Shown: positions 1 to 4,660 of the stretch, one piece after another
How the letters are laid out: each line of letters begins with the position of its first letter
Numbering within the stretch: position 1 is the first letter of the stretch
Assembly (NCBI GenBank): GCA_017302195.1
Contig: JAFLEG010000255.1
Coordinates: forward strand, 1-6,559
Origin: Verrucomicrobiota bacterium
GTDB taxonomy: Bacteria > Verrucomicrobiota > Verrucomicrobiia > Limisphaerales > UBA9464
DNA: 6,559 nucleotides
Reading direction: 5' to 3'
Program-made: the position numbers and the translations under genes
Notes under the pieces: generated by a model
What the model saw: the letters and a program-made list of their open reading frames with translations, nothing else
The model's database searches: none
Told to the model about the DNA's origin: nothing

Positions 1-120
1 CTCTTTGAGCGCCATTCCCTGGTGGATGTCTCCGTGTCGTTCGAGAGCCAGATCCTGGAGGCATTGAACCGGACCGCGGTGCGGGGCCGCAAGCTGAAGG
101 CCAAGATCGCCGCCTACTGA
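1..120 (+). CDS. C-terminal fragment of a probable DEAD-box RNA helicase (DbpA-type RNA-binding tail)
   Basis: Frame 1 is open from the left edge to a TGA at 118-120 and gives 39 residues; the start lies outside the window. The visible peptide contains FERHSLVDV, then an acidic/aromatic turn, then ILEALNRTAVRGRKLKAK near the end. This matches the end of the DbpA/CsdA C-terminal RNA-binding domain, where a strand of the form I-x-x-[FH]-x-[ST]-[FY]-V-[DE]-V is followed by a helix 'vleaLngt' and a basic strand 'irGRkv'. In DEAD-box helicases this RRM-like fold guides the helicase to structured RNA such as 23S rRNA or cold-stabilised mRNA. The helicase core is not in view, so the call rests on one short tail. 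Another protein with the same RRM-like end is possible. Confidence 0.6.
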   Translation, partial: LFERHSLVDVSVSFESQILEALNRTAVRGRKLKAKIAAY

Positions 121-142
121 GCGGCGCCCTCCGCGGCGCGCC

Positions 143-147
143 GGGAG
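143..147 (+). promoter_or_regulatory. Shine-Dalgarno site of the polysaccharide deacetylase gene
   Basis: GGGAG lies 8 bases before the ATG at 156. It supports that start over the second in-frame ATG at 162, which would leave 14 bases. It is the only convincing Shine-Dalgarno match among the gene starts visible in the window. Confidence 0.6.
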
Positions 148-155
148 ACCAGGCC

Positions 156-1910
156 ATGCCCATGCCCTTGCGCACCGCCGGAGTCGTCACTCGGACGTTC
201 AGCCTCGTGGTGATGGTGGGTCTTGTCCTGCCAGGGGTCCCCGCACGGGCGGATCCTCGTCCGCCGCTGGGGGAACGGGATCTCCGCCAATGGCTGGAGA
301 ACATGATCGTGGATCATGGCTTCAGTCCGGAGGAGGTGACCGCCGCCACCGGTCTGTCCGCGGAAGCCGTTCGCGAGGCTGCCGGCCGGTGGCGCCTGCC
401 TTCGGCATCGCCGACATCGGTGCCGGCGGATGCGGTGCGGGTGCGTCCCTACCCCGGCGGACGCCATCCGCGCCTGGGGTTTTTCGATGGCGCGGTGAAT
501 CCCCAGCGCGACACCAAGCTCAGCCTGTTCACGCCCTGGGATCCACGCAGCTATGTGGTGGTGGATGTGCCCGAGGCGATCTGGTCGGACCTCGGGCTCA
601 CCTACCTGGCGCACACCCACATTCCCACGGTCTGGGAGTCGGACGGACTGGCGATGGAGCCGCGGGAATGGAGCCGGCGCGCCGACGGCACCTGGACCCA
701 GTCGCGCACCCTGCCGAATGGCGTGATGTTCGGCGTGCGGGCATTCCCCGAGCCTTCGGGCGTGGTGTTCCACTGGTGGCTCCGCAACGGCTCACCGCAG
801 CCGCTGACCCGGCTGCGGGCGCAGGTGTGCGTGATGCTGGGGCGCGCGGCCGGCTTTGAATTGCCAGCCTCCCGGCGTCTGCTGGACCCGCCCTTCGCGG
901 CGGCGCGGGATGTCACCGGACGCCGCTGGGTGCTGACGGCATGGGACGCCCTGGATCGCGTGTGGCAGAATCCTCCGGTACCCTGCCTCCACTCGGATCC
1001 GCGGATGGACGACTGTCCGCCGGGCGAGGAACGGTCGGCCTGGGGTGGGGTGTGGTTCCATGAGGGGGACTCGGTTGAGGGTGAGATCGCGCGGCGCAAG
1101 GCACGGCTTCAGGAACTCCGGGCGTCGCCGGCCTCGGTGGCGCGGGCGCCGGTTCCCAACAAGCTGGTGGTGCTGACCTTCGACGACTCGGTGGCATCCC
1201 ATTTCCACCGCGTGGCGCCCCTGCTCAAGGAGCGGGGCTTCGGCGCCACCTTCTTCATCACCGAGGGGTTTTCATTTCGGACCAACAAGACGGATTACCT
1301 GACCTGGCAGCAGATTGCCTCGCTCCATCGGGACGGGTTCGAGATCGGCAATCATACCGCAAGCCACATGGGGATTGGTGCGGACACCCTGGGCCGGCTG
1401 CCGGGCGAGGTGACGTTGATTGCGGAGCGCTGTGAGGCGCACGGGATCCCGCGTCCGATCAGCTTCGCCTATCCCGGCAACGCGATCCACCCTGGCGCGC
1501 TGCCCATCCTCCGGGATCTGGGATTTCAGTTTGCCCGCCGCGGCGGTCAGCCCGAGCTGCCGTACGGTCGGGGCGAGGGCGTGGCCTATGATCCCGCCGA
1601 GGATGATCCGCTGCTGATCCCCACCGCCGGCGATGCGCGTCCGGACTGGACCCTCGACGACCTGCGCCGTGCGGTCGCTCCGGCCCGGGCCGGACGCATC
1701 GCGGTCCTCCAGTTTCACGGAGTCCCGGACCGGGAGCACCCCTGGGTCAACACCCCGCCGGAGCGCTTTGTCGAGTATCTGGACTGGCTGAAGGCGGAAG
1801 GATTCCGGTGCATTGCGCTCCGGGATCTGGCGCGCCACGTGGATCCTGCGGACCCTCCGGCAGAACCGTGGTCCATCATCGAGCGCCGGCAGGCAGCGGC
1901 CCCGCGGTAA
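156..1910 (+). CDS. Secreted polysaccharide deacetylase family protein (NodB/CE4 domain) with N-terminal accessory region
   Basis: This 584-residue protein probably removes acyl groups from an extracytoplasmic glycan; the substrate is unknown. Residues 1-32 look like a signal peptide: basic residues at 6 and 13, a hydrophobic core at 15-28, and cleavage after PARA. Residues 54-77 form a helix-turn-helix-like segment (FSPEEV...GLSAEAV). Residues about 100-310 are rich in Trp, Tyr and beta strands, with no catalytic motif I recognise. The NodB domain covers about 336-561: LTFDDS at 340-345 (catalytic Asp343, metal-binding Asp344), NHTASH at 399-404 (metal-binding His400 and His404), FAYPGN at 437-442 in place of motif 3, and LQFHGV at 518-523 with the motif 5 His521. 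The Asp-His-His triad is intact, so a metal-dependent hydrolase is likely. The protein is much longer than a minimal NodB enzyme (about 200 residues) because of the accessory region. It follows the helicase fragment by 35 bases and may be co-transcribed with it. Confidence 0.85.
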   Translation: MPMPLRTAGVVTRTFSLVVMVGLVLPGVPARADPRPPLGERDLRQWLENMIVDHGFSPEEVTAATGLSAEAVREAAGRWRLPSASPTSVPADAVRVRPYPGGRHPRLGFFDGAVNPQRDTKLSLFTPWDPRSYVVVDVPEAIWSDLGLTYLAHTHIPTVWESDGLAMEPREWSRRADGTWTQSRTLPNGVMFGVRAFPEPSGVVFHWWLRNGSPQPLTRLRAQVCVMLGRAAGFELPASRRLLDPPFAAARDVTGRRWVLTAWDALDRVWQNPPVPCLHSDPRMDDCPPGEERSAWGGVWFHEGDSVEGEIARRKARLQELRASPASVARAPVPNKLVVLTFDDSVASHFHRVAPLLKERGFGATFFITEGFSFRTNKTDYLTWQQIASLHRDGFEIGNHTASHMGIGADTLGRLPGEVTLIAERCEAHGIPRPISFAYPGNAIHPGALPILRDLGFQFARRGGQPELPYGRGEGVAYDPAEDDPLLIPTAGDARPDWTLDDLRRAVAPARAGRIAVLQFHGVPDREHPWVNTPPERFVEYLDWLKAEGFRCIALRDLARHVDPADPPAEPWSIIERRQAAAPR

Positions 1911-1918
1911 CCTTCAGA

Positions 1919-3439
1919 TCACTCCAGATCGGATTCCGGAGACGGCTCCGGCAGCCATTGGGTGAGAATCGCGCCCAGAAGCGCATAGGCTCCGGCCACC
2001 ACCGCGCCGACAATGGCGATCTTGATCGGATCGGGTGGCACCGCCTTGGAGAAGGTGAGGGTCAGCCAGGCGGCTGCGGTGCCTAGGACGCGTCCGCCGA
2101 TGTTGGCGGCAAAGCTTTCACCCGTGCCGCGCAGGTGCACGGGAAAGACCCGCGGGATGTAATTTCCCCAGAAACTGAACTGGGACACGGTGAGCAACCC
2201 GGCGATGAAGATGCCCAGCTTGATGGTGGGCAGGCTGTCGGCCTGGTTCAGGGAACCGGCAATCCACCAGAAGAACAGGGGAACAAAGAGCAGTGCGGGG
2301 ATCTGGAAACAGCGCAGCAGCGTCCGGCGGCTGACAATGCGCACGGCCAGAACAGCCAGCAGGAACCGGCCCACCAGCCCTCCGGCCTCCTGGACCTTGG
2401 TGACTCCCGCGACCTGATCATCGCTGGCATTGCCCGCGGCCTGCCGCTTCTGGCCCGGGGTGAGCTCCGGCTTGCCGGTTTCCCGGGCCCGGACGATCGC
2501 ATTGGTGATGCCTTGCTTCGCGGCGGCGATGATCTGCGGATGCCCCTTTTCGTTGGGGGTGCCGACGGCGGTGGCGCCGAGAATCTGGGGTAGTTGCTGG
2601 ATCGCCCCGAAGGCGATGCCGTAGCTCGCCGCGAAGACCAGGGTGGTGATCACGGTCGTGCGGCGGAGTGCCGGGCTGAACAGTTCGGAAATGCGCGGAC
2701 GCCGCAGCCGTCCTGTCGCCCGCTTCTCGGCCCAAACCGGAGACTCCGGAAGGAACGGCCGAATGAGGAGCAATGGAAGGGCCGGAACCACCCCGGAGAT
2801 CAGGGTGTACCGCCACGCCTCATGTCCGCCACCAATGGCGGGCAACACGTCGGCAAACACCGCCGCTTTTTGGTTCATGAAGGCCACCAGGAAGCCGCCG
2901 AAGGACGAGAAGGCCTGGGTATATCCCAGCACGCGTTCCCGCTGGACCGGATTGGGAAACAGTTCCGCGAGCCAGGCCACCGCCGCGACAAACTCGACAC
3001 AGACCCCGATGAAGACCAGGCAGCGGAGCACCAGCAGTTGCGGCAGCGAGGTGGCGAAACCTGCGGCAAACGCGGAGAATGCGTAGAGCAGGATGCTGAA
3101 GGTGAGCACCCGGCGGCGTCCCAGCCGGTCGGTGAGGTAGCCGCCCAGCAGTCCGAAGACGCCGCCCGCGAGCGCGGGAACGAAGAAGAGCGTCCGCGCC
3201 CACTTCACATATTCGGCGCCGCCCGGCGCCCAGAGCGCGGCTGCATCCGCAGGGGCCATCCCGCCCTGCACCAGACCCTGCACCAGCGGCGCGCTCAGCG
3301 CCGCCACCGCCGGCTTCACGATGAGCGGCAGCATCAGCAGTTCGTAGATGTCGAAGGCGAACCCGATCGCCGCGATGATGCAGATCAGCCACTCCACCGT
3401 GCCCAAACGCTTCGGGGCCGGCACGACAGCAGAATTCAT
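1919..3439 (-). CDS. Major facilitator superfamily transporter, sugar/organic-acid-porter-like, with enlarged outer loops
   Basis: This 506-residue inner-membrane protein has about 12 hydrophobic helices: roughly 17-40, 83-101, 111-128, 134-158, 172-190, 209-229, 262-284, 353-370, 377-395, 405-422, 440-463 and 471-494. MFS motif A is clear in the loop after helix 2 (GGYLTDRLGRRR, 99-110). Helix 6 is followed by PESPVW (231-236), and before helix 11 stands FPVHLRGTGES (432-442), both typical of sugar and organic-acid porters. FDIYE in helix 1 (29-33) also fits that group. The substrate cannot be read from sequence. Two loops on the outer face are long: about 41-82 between helices 1 and 2, and about 285-352 between helices 7 and 8. 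The start at ATG 3439 is chosen because the protein then begins just before helix 1. The frame stays open much further upstream, but that part is Pro/Arg/Gly-rich and overlaps the EVE gene. No Shine-Dalgarno site is seen. Confidence 0.87.
   Translation of the reverse strand: MNSAVVPAPKRLGTVEWLICIIAAIGFAFDIYELLMLPLIVKPAVAALSAPLVQGLVQGGMAPADAAALWAPGGAEYVKWARTLFFVPALAGGVFGLLGGYLTDRLGRRRVLTFSILLYAFSAFAAGFATSLPQLLVLRCLVFIGVCVEFVAAVAWLAELFPNPVQRERVLGYTQAFSSFGGFLVAFMNQKAAVFADVLPAIGGGHEAWRYTLISGVVPALPLLLIRPFLPESPVWAEKRATGRLRRPRISELFSPALRRTTVITTLVFAASYGIAFGAIQQLPQILGATAVGTPNEKGHPQIIAAAKQGITNAIVRARETGKPELTPGQKRQAAGNASDDQVAGVTKVQEAGGLVGRFLLAVLAVRIVSRRTLLRCFQIPALLFVPLFFWWIAGSLNQADSLPTIKLGIFIAGLLTVSQFSFWGNYIPRVFPVHLRGTGESFAANIGGRVLGTAAAWLTLTFSKAVPPDPIKIAIVGAVVAGAYALLGAILTQWLPEPSPESDLE
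1936..1951. terminator. Small hairpin at the convergent gene ends, weak terminator candidate
   Basis: CCGGAG and CTCCGG form a perfect 6-bp stem around a 4-base loop, 26 bases after the deacetylase stop and inside the last codons of the transporter gene. No T-run follows on the + strand (GCAGCCATTGGG), so a classical intrinsic terminator is not shown. The bases also encode transporter residues, which could explain the symmetry. It is listed because the 8-base gap between the two stops holds no other candidate. Confidence 0.2.
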
Positions 3440-3531
3440 ACGTACGCGTAGGAAATCACCAAGGGCTGGGCCGACGCAATCGTCGAGTGACGTTCCATCC
3501 GCTTCGGGGTCCAGAACGCCCCCGCCCGGCT
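3440..3531. other. Intergenic gap between EVE gene and MFS transporter
   Basis: These 92 bases separate the EVE stop from the transporter start on the minus strand. They hold the left arm of the hairpin at 3516-3549 and a short palindromic patch, TACGTACGCGTA at 3439-3450, touching the transporter start codon. I find no convincing -35/-10 pair for the transporter. A short promoter of unfamiliar form could be here, since the hairpin suggests that the upstream operon ends before it. Confidence 0.4.
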
Positions 3532-3549
3532 TCAGCGGGGTGGGGGCGT
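3516..3549 (-). terminator. GC-rich hairpin over the EVE stop codon, candidate terminator of the speA cluster
   Basis: ACGCCCCC (3516-3523) pairs perfectly with GGGGGCGT (3542-3549). The stem continues inward through 3525-3527/3538-3540 and 3529-3530/3535-3536, interrupted by one mismatch at 3524/3541 (G-T on the + strand, C-A on the minus) and one at 3528/3537. The loop is 4 bases, 3531-3534, and contains the TGA stop of the EVE gene. On the minus strand the stem is followed by TTCTGG, a poor T-tract, so termination may be weak or Rho-assisted, or the hairpin may protect the mRNA 3' end. Confidence 0.45.
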
Positions 3550-3957
3550 CCCGGCGAGTTCCAGGATCCGTGCGTACTCGGAGTCGGTGAGCGGCGTCAC
3601 GCTGAGGCGCGACTGGCGGATCAGCGCCATGCCGCGGGTGGCCGGATCCGCCTTGAGCCGGTCGAGCGACACCGGCTGTTTCAGGACCTTCACGGGAACC
3701 AGGTCCACGCAGGACCAGTCCCCTTCGGAGGCCGTGGGATCCGCGTACGCCTCGCGTTCGACCCGGGCGATGCCCACCACCTCCTTGCCGGTGACGCTGT
3801 GGTAGTAGAGCACCGGGTCGCCCCGCTTCATGGCTCGCAGATTGTTCCGGGCCTGGAAATTTCGGACCCCCGTCCACGCGGTCCGCCCGTCCGCCACCAG
3901 GGAGGACCACGCGTAGGATTCGGGTTCCTGTTTTACGAGCCAACAGTGCTTGGGCAT
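3532..3957 (-). CDS. EVE domain-containing protein (THYN1-like)
   Basis: This cytoplasmic protein of 141 residues is a single EVE domain, a PUA/YTH-like fold. Family members bind modified bases in DNA or RNA; the ligand here is unknown. The sequence follows the family throughout: CWLVKQEPESYAW at 5-17, the hallmark WTGVRNFQARNNLRAMKRGD at 28-47, VLYYHS at 49-54, VVGIARVEREAYADPT at 60-75, then VDLVPVKVLKQPVSLDRLK and a C-terminal helix containing LTDSEYARIL. Full-length bacterial members are about 135-160 residues, so it is complete. I chose ATG 3957 because the family starts a few residues before the W-L-x-K strand. An ATG at 3984, adding nine residues rich in Pro, overlaps the upstream stop as ATGA and could be used by translational coupling. 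It is the last gene of the speA cluster. Confidence 0.88.
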   Translation of the reverse strand: MPKHCWLVKQEPESYAWSSLVADGRTAWTGVRNFQARNNLRAMKRGDPVLYYHSVTGKEVVGIARVEREAYADPTASEGDWSCVDLVPVKVLKQPVSLDRLKADPATRGMALIRQSRLSVTPLTDSEYARILELAGTPPPR

Positions 3958-3980
3958 GGGAAATGGAGGGGGTGAGACGG

Positions 3981-4646
3981 TCATTCCCGGAAGACGCTGA
4001 GCAGGATCACGCCCTTGATCTTCCACAGCAGGGTCATGGTGAGGGCCACGGGCAGCAGCAGGACCATGATCAGCAGCCACGGGCGCGCCATCTCCAGGAG
4101 CCAGCGGAGCCCGAGGCCCCAATTGGAGGCCGGTGGCACGCTGCGCAGGACCAGCCACAGCGCCACGCCGGCGGCCAGAACGCCGAGGAAGCCGGTGTTG
4201 AGCCAGGAGAAGAACCGGGTCTCCGAACGCAGGGTCTCATCGGGCAGCATGGCCGCCAGCCGGCGGAGCGCGTCGTTCAGGGAGATCAGGAAAACCAGGC
4301 CGGCGAAGACCAGCAGCACCATCCCGCTGCCGAAGAAGGATTCATCCGGCGCCCGGCTCCACCAGACCGGCAGGGGGGAGAGCGACAGGAGGATCAGCGC
4401 CAGCATCAGCGTGCGGTGCAGGGCGCGTGTCCAGATCCGCTCCCGGCGCTGGAAATGCCCCAGCTCCCCGACGCCGTACACCAGGGCCGCGGCCGCCACC
4501 ACGGTCGGGGTAAAGCCGAACTGCCGCCAGGAGAGGTCCAGGGCCAGGGCGATGGCGGCCAGCAGCACACCGGGGACCGCCCAGAACAGGACCAGCAGCC
4601 CCCGAACCACCCGGGCCAGCGTGGGAATGACAGGGCCAGCCGGCAT
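3981..4646 (-). CDS. Hypothetical membrane protein with about six transmembrane helices
   Basis: I do not recognise this 221-residue protein. Hydrophobic segments lie at about 14-36, 46-62, 76-95, 107-123, 150-168 and 189-212, with basic linkers between them (FQRRERIWTRALHR at 65-78, DALRRL at 125-130). The short loops carry no obvious catalytic or metal-binding motif. The positive linkers after helices 2 and 4 and the Arg/Lys at both ends suggest both termini in the cytoplasm. The gene begins 14 bases after the speA stop, and its TGA overlaps a possible ATG of the EVE gene, so it lies in the middle of an operon-like trio. No Shine-Dalgarno site precedes ATG 4646; initiation may depend on ribosomes leaving speA. 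Coding potential is supported by the regular hydrophobic pattern, which the other frames lack. A small-molecule permease subunit or a structural membrane protein are both possible. Confidence 0.72.
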   Translation of the reverse strand: MPAGPVIPTLARVVRGLLVLFWAVPGVLLAAIALALDLSWRQFGFTPTVVAAAALVYGVGELGHFQRRERIWTRALHRTLMLALILLSLSPLPVWWSRAPDESFFGSGMVLLVFAGLVFLISLNDALRRLAAMLPDETLRSETRFFSWLNTGFLGVLAAGVALWLVLRSVPPASNWGLGLRWLLEMARPWLLIMVLLLPVALTMTLLWKIKGVILLSVFRE

Positions 4647-4660
4647 GGGGCGCTGCGTCG

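Noticed and set aside
1272..1838. 188-residue minus-strand ORF opposite the deacetylase
   Set aside because: It is the mirror of the conserved NodB coding frame, has low-complexity Arg/Gly/Ala composition and no recognisable domain.
3212..3231. Repeated GGCGCC palindromes
   Set aside because: They lie inside the helix 1-2 loop coding sequence of the transporter (Gly/Ala codons) and are expected at this base composition.
2594..3451. 285-residue + strand ORF opposite the transporter
   Set aside because: Its Gln/Glu/Arg/His-rich composition is typical of the complement of hydrophobic helix codons, and the opposite strand encodes a clear MFS protein.
3440..3531. Sigma-70-type promoter for the transporter
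   Set aside because: TTGCGT and TTGGTG occur on the minus strand, but neither has a TATAAT-like box at 16-18 bases.
3440..3943. A 168-residue in-frame N-terminal extension of the MFS transporter
   Set aside because: It is Pro/Arg/Gly-rich with no membrane or domain pattern, overlaps the EVE gene on the same strand in another frame, and no MFS family needs it. The open frame follows from high GC.
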